Positions 1-5,263 of a DNA stretch of 5,263 bases are shown in pieces. Each line of letters starts with the position of its first letter. The first letter of the stretch is position 1. The DNA is from Elusimicrobiota bacterium. Its GTDB lineage: Bacteria > CG03 > SLGR01 > PWQF01. The stretch is taken from positions 1 through 5,263 of the forward strand of contig PWQF01000031.1 of assembly GCA_003556865.1 (NCBI GenBank), given 5' to 3'. The position numbers and the translations under genes are program-made. The notes beneath the pieces were generated by a model, which was not told where the DNA came from, ran no database searches, and was given only the letters and a program-made list of their open reading frames with translations.

Positions 1-193
1 CAGTCTCCAGCTCCTCGGAACTGTAGGTCTCTGAAACGGCAGTAAAAGCAGCCATTTTTTTTAAAGAGGAATCCTTCAGAAGATAAAGCAGAAAGGTGCT
101 GTCCACTCCGCCGGAATAGGCAAGGGCCGCGCTTTTAAGGGAAGAAAGATAATTAAGAGTCTCTCTTATTTTTTCCTTAAGTTCCGCCGCCAC
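1..193 (-). CDS. larE: LarE-type ATP-dependent sacrificial sulfur transferase (PP-loop ATPase), N-terminal fragment
   Basis: Only the first 64 residues are present; the gene runs off the left edge. A PP-loop for ATP binding, SGGVDST, sits at residues 27-33. It is followed by a hydrophobic strand and AFTAVSETYSSEEL at about 49-62, which resembles the start of the LarE/ExsB-like family (TIGR00268), where AVTAVS.TYP..EL is usual. Known LarE proteins adenylate a nicotinate-derived substrate and give up a cysteine sulfur to it while building the nickel-pincer cofactor of lactate racemase. Many LarE homologues occur without larB or larC and have unknown substrates. The start is GTG at 193: an in-frame TAA lies directly before it, and AAAGGTG lies about 10 bases upstream. 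It follows apt by 23 bases and is probably cotranscribed. The sulfur-donating cysteine would lie outside the window, so function is inferred from the N-terminus only. Confidence 0.8.
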   Translation of the reverse strand, partial: MAAELKEKIRETLNYLSSLKSAALAYSGGVDSTFLLYLLKDSSLKKMAAFTAVSETYSSEELET

Positions 194-203
194 TTAATTT
201 TTT

Positions 204-210
204 CACCTTT
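204..210 (-). promoter_or_regulatory. Ribosome binding site of the larE-like gene
   Basis: AAAGGTG lies 10 bases before the GTG at 193, just after the apt stop. With the in-frame TAA directly before that GTG, it decides the start codon. Confidence 0.6.
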
Positions 211-216
211 TATGCG

Positions 217-738
217 TCAGCAGCAGGGAAACTTTACCCTTGAATATGCGGGATAACCTTTTATTTTATCTCTGCCGCAGAGCCCTTCAAGTTCTATAAG
301 AAAACCTATTCCCGCAATATCCGCCTTTACCTTGGTTAAAAGTTCTACCGCCGCTTTCGTAGTCCCCCCGGTTGCCAGTAAATCATCAACTATAATAACC
401 TTTTCCCCCTCCTTAACCGAATCCCTGTGCATTTCCAGTATGTCTTCACCGTATTCAAGCTGGTATTTCACCCTTATGGTAGAGGCGGGAAGCTTGCCCT
501 GTTTTCTTACCAGGACCAGTCCGGCATCAAGGGCCAAAGCCAGGGGCGCGGCAAAAATAAACCCCCTGGACTCAACAGCCACCACCTTCTCAACCTCTTT
601 ATCCTTAAAAACAGATACAAGCCAGTCTACCGCTCCCTTAAAAGCTTCCGGCTCCTTAATCAGGGTAGTAATATCTTTAAACTGTATTCCCTTTTTAGGA
701 AAATCCGGAATATTCCTTATATATTTCTCAAGATCCAT
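217..738 (-). CDS. apt: Adenine phosphoribosyltransferase
   Basis: This cytosolic purine-salvage enzyme converts adenine and PRPP to AMP and pyrophosphate. The 173-residue length is normal for bacterial Apt. Recognisable parts are the N-terminal IRNIPDFPKKGIQFKDIT (residues 7-24), the ESRGF segment (56-60), the flexible-loop region RKQGKLP (78-84) and the type I PRTase PRPP-binding loop VIIVDDLLATGGT (114-126). The ATG at 738 was chosen because GGGAGG lies 6 bases upstream and because MDLEKYIRNIPDFP matches typical Apt N-termini. An in-frame TTG at 756 would add six residues but has no comparable support. The start lies inside the end of the sigma-factor gene (11-base overlap), which suggests translational coupling. 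The C-terminus ends in two cysteines (PCC), which I do not recognise as typical. Salvage of adenine could serve turnover of SAM-derived adenine (metK is upstream in the same run), but that link is inference. Confidence 0.96.
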   Translation of the reverse strand: MDLEKYIRNIPDFPKKGIQFKDITTLIKEPEAFKGAVDWLVSVFKDKEVEKVVAVESRGFIFAAPLALALDAGLVLVRKQGKLPASTIRVKYQLEYGEDILEMHRDSVKEGEKVIIVDDLLATGGTTKAAVELLTKVKADIAGIGFLIELEGLCGRDKIKGYPAYSRVKFPCC

Positions 739-1570
739 CTGTTTCCTCCCTGTCAAGTTCCACTGCAGCTTTTTTAAGTTTTCTCATAGCCTTATTCTGA
801 ATCTGCCGGACCCGTTCCCTGGATATGTTAAGCTTATCCCCCACATCCTGAAGCGTATGGGGATGGGAGGTACCCACCCCGAAGCGGTACATAATAACCT
901 TTCTTTCCCTTTCCGAAACCGATTCAAGAAGCTCTTCTATCTGCTGGTGCATACCCACAAGCCCCATTGCATCTTCAGGATCATAGTGTTCCGAAGCAGC
1001 CAGCGTGGCCTTTAAGGGTATATCTATTTCATTTGAAATGGGAGCGTCCAGCGAAGGGATTTCGCTGAAAATCTTTATATAATGCTGGAACTTCCTGATC
1101 TCTTTCTGGGTAAACCCTGTCTCTTTTGCAAGCTCTTTCGGATCCGGGCTCTTACCGGTAGTCTTTGAAATCTTATCCCAGGCCCTTATAATTTTCTGAA
1201 AATTATGATAGATGTAAACAGGTATATGTATGGCCCGTGTATGATCCAGCACCGAGCGGCTTATATATTCTTTTATCCAGTCATAAGCATATGTTGAAAA
1301 TTTGGTCCCCCGGTCAGGATCATATTTATTGGAGGCGGCAATAAGCCCCATATTACCTGCCTCTATAAGGTCATTAAGCTCTACCCCGGGCCGGTTATAT
1401 TTTTTGGCCACGCTTATTACCAGTCTTAAATTGCCTTTTATCAGCCTTTCCTTCACCTTTTCATCCCCCTGCCTGAGGCGCTCTTTTATTTCCTTCATCT
1501 CCTCCTTGGGGATTGTGGGGATTTTTGCAACTTCCTTTAAATAAAGTTTTATTGAATCCATTCTTTCCAT
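728..1570 (-). CDS. rpoS: RNA polymerase sigma-70 family factor, RpoS/RpoD type (group 2-like)
   Basis: The protein has 280 residues and no region 1.1. Region 1.2 is at about 5-30 (DSIKLYLKEV...IPKEEM). Region 2 is at about 46-118, with NLRLVISVAKKY, DLIEAGNMGL and RGTKFSTYAYDWI. Region 3 is at about 119-170 and a region 3.2 linker at about 171-201. Region 4 is at about 205-268, with a region 4.2 helix-turn-helix (TLQDVGDKLNISRERVRQI). The RERVRQ helix that reads the -35 element is conventional. Region 2.3/2.4 is not: the position of E. coli RpoD W433 is D97, Q437 is E101, T440 is S104 and Y425 is T89. Its place after pcm and an nlpD-like gene supports the rpoS name by synteny; orthology is inferred. 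A start at Met4 (1561) is also possible, since neither start has a well-placed Shine-Dalgarno sequence. A TATAAT lies upstream in the 48-base gap. The end overlaps apt. Confidence 0.88.
   Translation of the reverse strand: MERMDSIKLYLKEVAKIPTIPKEEMKEIKERLRQGDEKVKERLIKGNLRLVISVAKKYNRPGVELNDLIEAGNMGLIAASNKYDPDRGTKFSTYAYDWIKEYISRSVLDHTRAIHIPVYIYHNFQKIIRAWDKISKTTGKSPDPKELAKETGFTQKEIRKFQHYIKIFSEIPSLDAPISNEIDIPLKATLAASEHYDPEDAMGLVGMHQQIEELLESVSERERKVIMYRFGVGTSHPHTLQDVGDKLNISRERVRQIQNKAMRKLKKAAVELDREETDGS
745..750 (-). promoter_or_regulatory. Ribosome binding site of apt, inside the sigma-factor gene
   Basis: GGGAGG lies 6 bases before the ATG at 738 and within the last codons of the sigma gene (R-E-E). 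It fixes the apt start and implies that ribosomes finishing the sigma factor can reinitiate on apt. Confidence 0.75.
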
Positions 1571-1585
1571 CTTATTTTTAAATAA

Positions 1586-1591
1586 ATTATA
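1586..1591 (-). promoter_or_regulatory. Candidate -10 element (TATAAT) upstream of the sigma-factor gene
   Basis: A perfect TATAAT on the minus strand lies in the 48-base, AT-rich gap between the nlpD-like gene and the sigma gene. No good TTGACA-like -35 element lies 16-18 bases upstream (the best-spaced hexamer reads AGAGTG), and there is no extended TGn. A start site about 7 bases downstream would give a leader of only about 9 bases before the ATG at 1570. It may be an internal promoter for the sigma gene, apt and larE, or chance in AT-rich DNA. Confidence 0.3.
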
Positions 1592-1618
1592 CCTCTTAAA
1601 TTAAAAAACACTCTTTAC

Positions 1619-2260
1619 TCAGGGCAGCATATGAAGAGGATTTTTAGCTTTATCCTCATACCTTATCTCAAAATAAAGGCGGGGGGAGCCAACCCGCCCG
1701 CTGCTGCCGCTTTCGGCTATTATATCGCCTTTATTCACCGCCTGCCCTTCGTTTACGAAAATAATACTGTTATGGGCATATACACTGCAATAACTGTCCG
1801 GATGCTCAATTATTACTGTCTTTCCGTAAGACCTGAATTCTTCGCTTACAAAAAGCACCCTTCCCCCTTCGGCGGCCATAACCGGGGTGCCGGGGGGGGT
1901 CTGAATTCCTATGCCCAGGCTCCTCTTGCCTCCCCTCTGCCCGAATTTATCTATGATTTCTCCCCTTACCGGCCATATAAAACCGGGTGTCCGGCTTCGG
2001 GTAGAAACTGCTTCCCTGTATCTGCGGGCCCCGGGTATATAAATATTCTGCCCGGCCTTTATCCTGTCCGGATCATCAAGATGCCTCTTATTGGCCCTTA
2101 CAATTTTTTCGGGCTCTATCCTATAGGCCCTTGAGATACTCCAGAGGGTCTCACCTTCCGAAGCCCTGTGGTATATCCCGGGACCCATATAGGTGCAGCC
2201 CTGGACAAAAAGATAAGCGCCGGTTAAAAGAGCGATAAAAAGCTTTACTGATTTTGGCAC
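1619..2260 (-). CDS. nlpD: NlpD-like lipoprotein: LysM domain plus degenerate LytM/M23 domain
   Basis: The protein has 213 residues. A basic N-terminus and hydrophobic stretch (6-20) lead to VQGC at 19-22, a plausible but imperfect lipobox with lipidated Cys22. A LysM peptidoglycan-binding domain follows at about 30-76 (GETLWSISRAYRIEPEKI ... IKAGQNIYIPG). The LytM/M23 fold is at about 94-210. Its end, with SVYAHNS, SGSSGR and FEIRYEDKAKNPLHMLP, closely resembles E. coli NlpD. E. coli NlpD is a catalytically dead envelope activator of the AmiC amidase at the division septum, and an equivalent regulatory role is likely here. Zinc-ligand positions are lost: the usual HxGxD segment reads SLGIG (114-118) and the usual HLH motif reads RLY (194-196). 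The start is GTG at 2260, the first start after an in-frame TAA, although no clear Shine-Dalgarno sequence precedes it. It lies 32 bases after the acylphosphatase gene and 48 bases before the sigma gene. Confidence 0.9.
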   Translation of the reverse strand: MPKSVKLFIALLTGAYLFVQGCTYMGPGIYHRASEGETLWSISRAYRIEPEKIVRANKRHLDDPDRIKAGQNIYIPGARRYREAVSTRSRTPGFIWPVRGEIIDKFGQRGGKRSLGIGIQTPPGTPVMAAEGGRVLFVSEEFRSYGKTVIIEHPDSYCSVYAHNSIIFVNEGQAVNKGDIIAESGSSGRVGSPRLYFEIRYEDKAKNPLHMLP

Positions 2261-2292
2261 TGTATATTTAACTTAAACTTAAAGAGAACTTT

Positions 2293-2580
2293 TTAATACC
2301 TGACCGTAAAATCCTTAAACTCTTCTCCGGCCGGATAAGTCCAGTCTGCCTTGACTCCCCTCACCTCCGCCGCCGGAGGCCCCTCTTTTACGGCCTCTAT
2401 AAACTTTTTCAGATTTAATTTTTCCCCGCAGGCAACAATCTCTACTTTACCAGAGGGCAGATTCTTAACATAACCCTTCAGTCCCGTCCGGGAAGCAGCC
2501 TTTACCGTAAAATAACGGAAGCCCACCATCTGAACCCTGCCGGAAACAGTTAACTTTACCTTATTAATCTTTCCAACCAT
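2293..2580 (-). CDS. acyP: Acylphosphatase
   Basis: This is a small cytosolic enzyme of 95 residues that hydrolyses the carboxyl-phosphate bond of acylphosphates. The first signature region is VSGRVQMVGFR (12-22), with the phosphate-binding catalytic arginine as R22. The second signature, GYVKN...G.V.....G (36-52), carries the catalytic asparagine as N40 and is complete. In the first signature the residue after VQ is normally Gly or His; here it is Met18. The ATG at 2580 is preferred because AAGGGGG lies 3 bases upstream and the family length then fits. An in-frame TTG at 2601 would add seven residues with no family match. The gene overlaps the end of pcm by 17 bases, so translation is probably coupled. 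The physiological substrate of bacterial acylphosphatases is generally uncertain, and nothing here settles it. Confidence 0.93.
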   Translation of the reverse strand: MVGKINKVKLTVSGRVQMVGFRYFTVKAASRTGLKGYVKNLPSGKVEIVACGEKLNLKKFIEAVKEGPPAAEVRGVKADWTYPAGEEFKDFTVRY

Positions 2581-3205
2581 ATTCCCCCTTAAGGGGCACA
2601 AACCTGCATCCCCCCCCGGAAATATTTTTTATGCCGCCGCCCTCTCTAAGATAAACCATAAGTTCCTGAAGATCCTTCCCGCCTACCGGAATAACCAGCC
2701 TTCCGCCATCTGCCAGCTGACTTAAAAGAGGCTCAGGCGGAGAGGGAGCAGCCGCTGTTACTATAACCGCATCATAGGGTCCGTTTTCCGGCCAGCCCCG
2801 GCTGCCGTCCCCCACGCATAGCTTTATATCATTAATATTTAATTTTTTCAACAGTTTTGCTGCTTTACGGGCAAGTTCTTTATTCCTCTCTATGCTGTAA
2901 ACCCTGCAGCCCATAAAAGCAAGTATTGCCGTCTGATAAGCCGACCCCGTGCCCACTTCAAGGACTTTCTCCCCGGGCTTAATATCCGCAAGGGAGGTCA
3001 TAAGAGCCACGATATAGGGCTGTGATATTGTCTGCCCCTCACCGATTGGAAGAGGCCGGTCTTCATAGGCATTTTCCTTAAGGCGGGAGGGCACAAACCT
3101 GTGCCTGGGCACCAGGTAAAAAGCCTTAAGAAGATTTTCATTTTTTATACCCCTGGCCCGTATCTGATGCTCTACCATATTTTTTCGTTCCCGGATTCTG
3201 CTCAT
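2564..3205 (-). CDS. pcm: Protein-L-isoaspartate O-methyltransferase
   Basis: The enzyme transfers a methyl group from SAM to the carboxyl of isoaspartyl residues in damaged proteins, starting their repair to aspartate. It has 213 residues, normal for the family. Visible landmarks are MVEHQIRARGI (10-20), the PCMT signature GEGQTISQPYIVALM (55-69), the SAM-binding motif I VLEVGTGSAYQTA (81-93), the acidic post-I segment SIERN (104-108), GDGSRGWPENGPYDAVIVTAA (132-152, conserved GDG and the post-motif strand), LADGGRLVIPVG (164-175) and FVPLKGEYGW (202-211). The ATG at 3205 has AAGGA 13 bases upstream, which is rather long. Met10 is an alternative start, but residues 3-9 also resemble the family. 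It follows the HD gene by 18 bases and overlaps acyP. metK upstream supplies its substrate, and the pcm-nlpD-rpoS neighbourhood suggests a role in long-term survival. Confidence 0.96.
   Translation of the reverse strand: MSRIRERKNMVEHQIRARGIKNENLLKAFYLVPRHRFVPSRLKENAYEDRPLPIGEGQTISQPYIVALMTSLADIKPGEKVLEVGTGSAYQTAILAFMGCRVYSIERNKELARKAAKLLKKLNINDIKLCVGDGSRGWPENGPYDAVIVTAAAPSPPEPLLSQLADGGRLVIPVGGKDLQELMVYLREGGGIKNISGGGCRFVPLKGEYGWKD
2584..2590 (-). promoter_or_regulatory. Ribosome binding site of acyP, inside pcm
   Basis: AAGGGGG within the end of pcm (L-K-G-E codons) precedes the ATG at 2580 by 3 bases. The spacing is short but usable, and it favours this start over the upstream in-frame TTG at 2601. 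Confidence 0.55.
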
Positions 3206-3223
3206 TAAAGCTGCGCGGTCCTT

Positions 3224-4675
3224 TTACATACTTGTGATATCGTCCCGGAGCTCGCTCTCGTCGCCCACCCCCTGGTGGTCGGAAAAGAACTCTCCCTGCA
3301 CCGGCCCTTCCCTGCCGGGATCCTCTATATCCCGGTCATATTTTTCAGGAAGATAAACTCTGACCACTTCATATTTCAAAGGAATATCCCTTATATACCT
3401 GTTCCCGTCCCTGGCGCAGAAACCGCCTTTTTCGCCGTCCGTAATGCTTAATGCCTTAACATTATCATTATCCCTGAGGTCATCAATATTTTCAAACTCC
3501 ATAAACTGCTGCTGAAGCCGCACATCGTTCCTGCTGACAAGCACCTTCACATCACTGTAATCCTTATATTTTTTCTGAAGCTCCTTTTCAATCATCTCTT
3601 TGGAAACCATCTGGTTCACTTCCCCCACATTATGAAAAAAACTTTCCTGTTCCATTGCCTTCAGGTAGGGCATTTCCCTTCTTAAAAGAAGTTTGCGCCA
3701 CTCGCGGCCAAGGCGCCCCCTTTTACCTGTCTCCTTGCTCCAGGAAGGAACTTTATGGTGGAGCGCAAAATCTGTTACCGCCTTAAACTTCCCCAGATTT
3801 TTTATGGGGTTTCCCAGCCTCAACTGTTTTAAGACGTCAGGCAGGAGCTTGCCGAAGGCCAGGTCGTAAAGTTCATTTTTTTCGTAAAGATAAACATGGC
3901 GGAACATATTAAACCTTGTCTGCAGAAAAGTCCTGAAGGCGGGCAGCGCCTTTTTCTTGAGGCTTAAACCGTTTCCGGTTATAATTGTGCTGTCCAGAAG
4001 ATTACGGTAATTTATTTTACCGAACTCCCTGGTTCCGCAAAAATACTGGTCCCTCAGCAGAAAATCCATGGCATCGGCGGAATATATGCCCATCATTACC
4101 TTGGCGAAAATCTGTTCCCATAATTTATAATTTTTAAATTCAGTGGGCATTTTAATAAACTTGCTTACCTGCCCCGGAGAAATCTTCTGTTTAAAAGGTC
4201 CGTGGGGGGACCTTCTTATTTTTCCTATAATATCTCCCAGTTCTTTTTCGATAACTGCAGATGAGATATCCTCGTGGGTTTTTCCGTAAAGGGGATGGGT
4301 ATATACTGTATCCAGGAGATGTCCGAAAGGACCGTGGCCTATGTCGTGAAGAAGACCGGCCAGGCGAAAGACCTCCTCAACGTAATTTCGTTCGGGCGGA
4401 ATCTCTTCATCAGGAAAAGCCTGCCGGAACATAGGGTAAAGCCTCCAGGCCATTTCCCCGGCCATATGCATAACCCCCAGGGAATGCTGGAACCTCACGT
4501 GAACAGCATTGGGATATATAAGCCAGGCAGACTGGAGCTGAAAGACCTGTCTCAGCCTTTGGACCCATTCAGAGTCAATAAGATCCCTTTCTGTCAGCTC
4601 TCCTTTCTTTTGGGGAAGGGTAAAATATATATAGTCATGTATGACGTCTCTTATTGTACCCAGTCCGGAACTCAT
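3224..4675 (-). CDS. HD-superfamily phosphohydrolase (COG1078, SAMHD1/dNTPase-like)
   Basis: The protein has 483 residues and is cytosolic, with no signal or membrane segment. The N-terminus IRDVIHDYIYFTLP (8-21) and WVQRLRQVFQL (37-47) are typical of COG1078. The metal-binding HD set is present: H64 in RFQHSLGVMHMA (61-72), H110-D111 in LLHDIGHGPFGH (108-119), and a later aspartate in YSADAMDFLLRD (198-209). Relatives include dNTP triphosphohydrolases of the SAMHD1 and EF1143 type, but many members have untested substrates, so a nucleotide substrate is a family-based inference. The C-terminal part (about 360-483) is less familiar, and its last 40 residues are hydrophilic and acidic-rich. The ATG at 4675 directly follows the metK stop TGA and has AGGGG 5 bases upstream, so coupled translation with metK is likely. 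Confidence 0.9.
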   Translation of the reverse strand: MSSGLGTIRDVIHDYIYFTLPQKKGELTERDLIDSEWVQRLRQVFQLQSAWLIYPNAVHVRFQHSLGVMHMAGEMAWRLYPMFRQAFPDEEIPPERNYVEEVFRLAGLLHDIGHGPFGHLLDTVYTHPLYGKTHEDISSAVIEKELGDIIGKIRRSPHGPFKQKISPGQVSKFIKMPTEFKNYKLWEQIFAKVMMGIYSADAMDFLLRDQYFCGTREFGKINYRNLLDSTIITGNGLSLKKKALPAFRTFLQTRFNMFRHVYLYEKNELYDLAFGKLLPDVLKQLRLGNPIKNLGKFKAVTDFALHHKVPSWSKETGKRGRLGREWRKLLLRREMPYLKAMEQESFFHNVGEVNQMVSKEMIEKELQKKYKDYSDVKVLVSRNDVRLQQQFMEFENIDDLRDNDNVKALSITDGEKGGFCARDGNRYIRDIPLKYEVVRVYLPEKYDRDIEDPGREGPVQGEFFSDHQGVGDESELRDDITSM

Positions 4676-5263
4676 TCAGGCCCCTATTTTTCCCGCAATC
4701 TCCTTTACGGCAGGGGCCATATCGGTCTTTTCCCACGGAAATTTATCTCTTCCGAAATGACCGTAACAGGCTGTTTCCCTGTATATGGGCCGCCACAGGT
4801 CAAGCGATTTTATTATACCGGAGGGTGAAAGATCAAAAACTTCACTTACAATATTTTCAATCTCATTGTCCGGCATAGTACCCGTCCCCTCGGTATCAAC
4901 AGTTATATTCATAGGGTCTTTTACCCCTATCGCATACGCTATATGCACACTGCACCTGGAGGCAATCCCCGCGGCCACTATGTTTTTAGCAACATAACGG
5001 GCGGCATAGGTAGCGCTGCGGTCAACCTTGGTGGGATCCTTTCCGGAAAAGGCCCCTCCCCCGTGAGGAGCCATACCCCCGTAAGTATCCACTATTATTT
5101 TTCTCCCCGTCATTCCGGTATCACTCTGAGGCCCTCCGAAAACAAATTTTCCGGTTGGATTTACCAGGTAACGGGTCTTTTCATTTAGGTACCTGGCGGG
5201 CACTACCGGCTTTACCACCTTCTGTATTAACTCATCCCTGAAATCATCTTTAATCTTTTTACC
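4676..5263 (-). CDS. metK: S-adenosylmethionine synthetase (methionine adenosyltransferase), C-terminal half
   Basis: The last 195 residues are present and the frame stays open to the right window edge, so the N-terminal half lies outside. MetK makes SAM from methionine and ATP and is a cytosolic tetramer. Hallmarks are [20 protein letters not shown] (43-62 of the fragment), the phosphate-binding glycine-rich GGGAFSGKD (68-76), [19 protein letters not shown] (81-99) and the C-terminal [15 protein letters not shown] (167-181). All are close to the bacterial MetK consensus. A GTG at 5218 is internal rather than a start, since the 15 codons before it ([15 protein letters not shown]) are in frame and fit MetK. 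Any promoter or SAM riboswitch would be to the right of the window. The gene feeds pcm directly with substrate. Confidence 0.97.
   Translation of the reverse strand, partial: GKKIKDDFRDELIQKVVKPVVPARYLNEKTRYLVNPTGKFVFGGPQSDTGMTGRKIIVDTYGGMAPHGGGAFSGKDPTKVDRSATYAARYVAKNIVAAGIASRCSVHIAYAIGVKDPMNITVDTEGTGTMPDNEIENIVSEVFDLSPSGIIKSLDLWRPIYRETACYGHFGRDKFPWEKTDMAPAVKEIAGKIGA
4681..4685 (-). promoter_or_regulatory. Ribosome binding site of the HD phosphohydrolase gene, inside metK
   Basis: AGGGG in the last codons of metK lies 5 bases before the ATG at 4675, with the metK stop codon in between. This supports the ATG as the true start and coupled translation. Confidence 0.55.

Noticed and set aside
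194..216. Gap between apt and the larE-like gene, considered for a terminator
   Set aside because: It is only 23 bases, has no inverted repeat and is occupied by the ribosome binding site of the next gene.
332..1015. A 227-codon open frame on the plus strand across apt and the sigma gene
   Set aside because: It lies antisense to two clearly recognised genes, has no family-like motifs and is explained as a shadow of their codon usage.
1631..2134. A 167-codon plus-strand open frame opposite the nlpD-like gene
   Set aside because: It shadows the LysM/LytM gene and its translation has no convincing protein features.
2261..2292. AT-rich gap between acyP and nlpD with a TTTAAG direct repeat, considered as a promoter or terminator
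   Set aside because: There is no paired -35/-10 with proper spacing and no GC-rich hairpin before a T-tract. The repeat is short enough to be chance.
4274..4828. A 184-codon plus-strand open frame opposite the HD gene and metK
   Set aside because: It is antisense to strongly conserved coding sequence and shows no recognisable domain.
5216..5218. GTG at 5218 as a start codon for a short metK-like protein
   Set aside because: The frame stays open to the window edge and the 15 codons before it fit MetK, so the gene is simply cut by the window.

Overview
All genes in this window lie on the minus strand, so they read from the right edge to the left. In order they are: metK (3' part only), an HD-superfamily phosphohydrolase, pcm, an acylphosphatase gene, a LysM/LytM lipoprotein gene of NlpD type, an RpoS/RpoD-type sigma-70 factor, apt, and the 5' end of a larE-type PP-loop ATPase gene. 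The genes touch, overlap or lie at most about 50 bases apart. No stretch over 300 bases lacks a gene, and no hairpin-plus-U-tract terminator was seen between them. I found no tRNA, rRNA, mobile element, CRISPR array or integration site.

The organism looks like a Gram-negative-type bacterium: there is a predicted lipoprotein with a degenerate LytM domain of the kind that controls septal murein splitting. It uses the standard code with ATG and GTG starts and has moderate, somewhat AT-leaning composition. The sequence alone does not fix the phylum. An uncultured anaerobic lineage or a relative of the deltaproteobacteria/Nitrospirota/Omnitrophota type would fit, but this is a guess.

Right part (5263-3224): metK makes S-adenosylmethionine (SAM). 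Its stop codon directly abuts the start of a 483-residue HD hydrolase related to COG1078/SAMHD1-like dNTP hydrolases. Middle part (3205-1619): pcm uses SAM to repair isoaspartyl proteins, overlaps a small acylphosphatase gene, and is followed by the NlpD-like gene. Left part (1570-1): the sigma factor overlaps apt (adenine salvage), and the larE-like gene follows 23 bases later.

The main observation is that pcm - (acylphosphatase) - nlpD - sigma factor - matches the surE-pcm-nlpD-rpoS order known from Enterobacteria and other Proteobacteria. This supports reading the sigma factor as an RpoS-type alternative sigma factor. Two proteins in the block have unusual key residues: the LytM domain lacks all recognisable zinc ligands, and the sigma factor has changed -10-recognition and melting residues while its -35-recognition helix is conventional. 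Otherwise the region is largely housekeeping, and I do not see a wholly new system in it.
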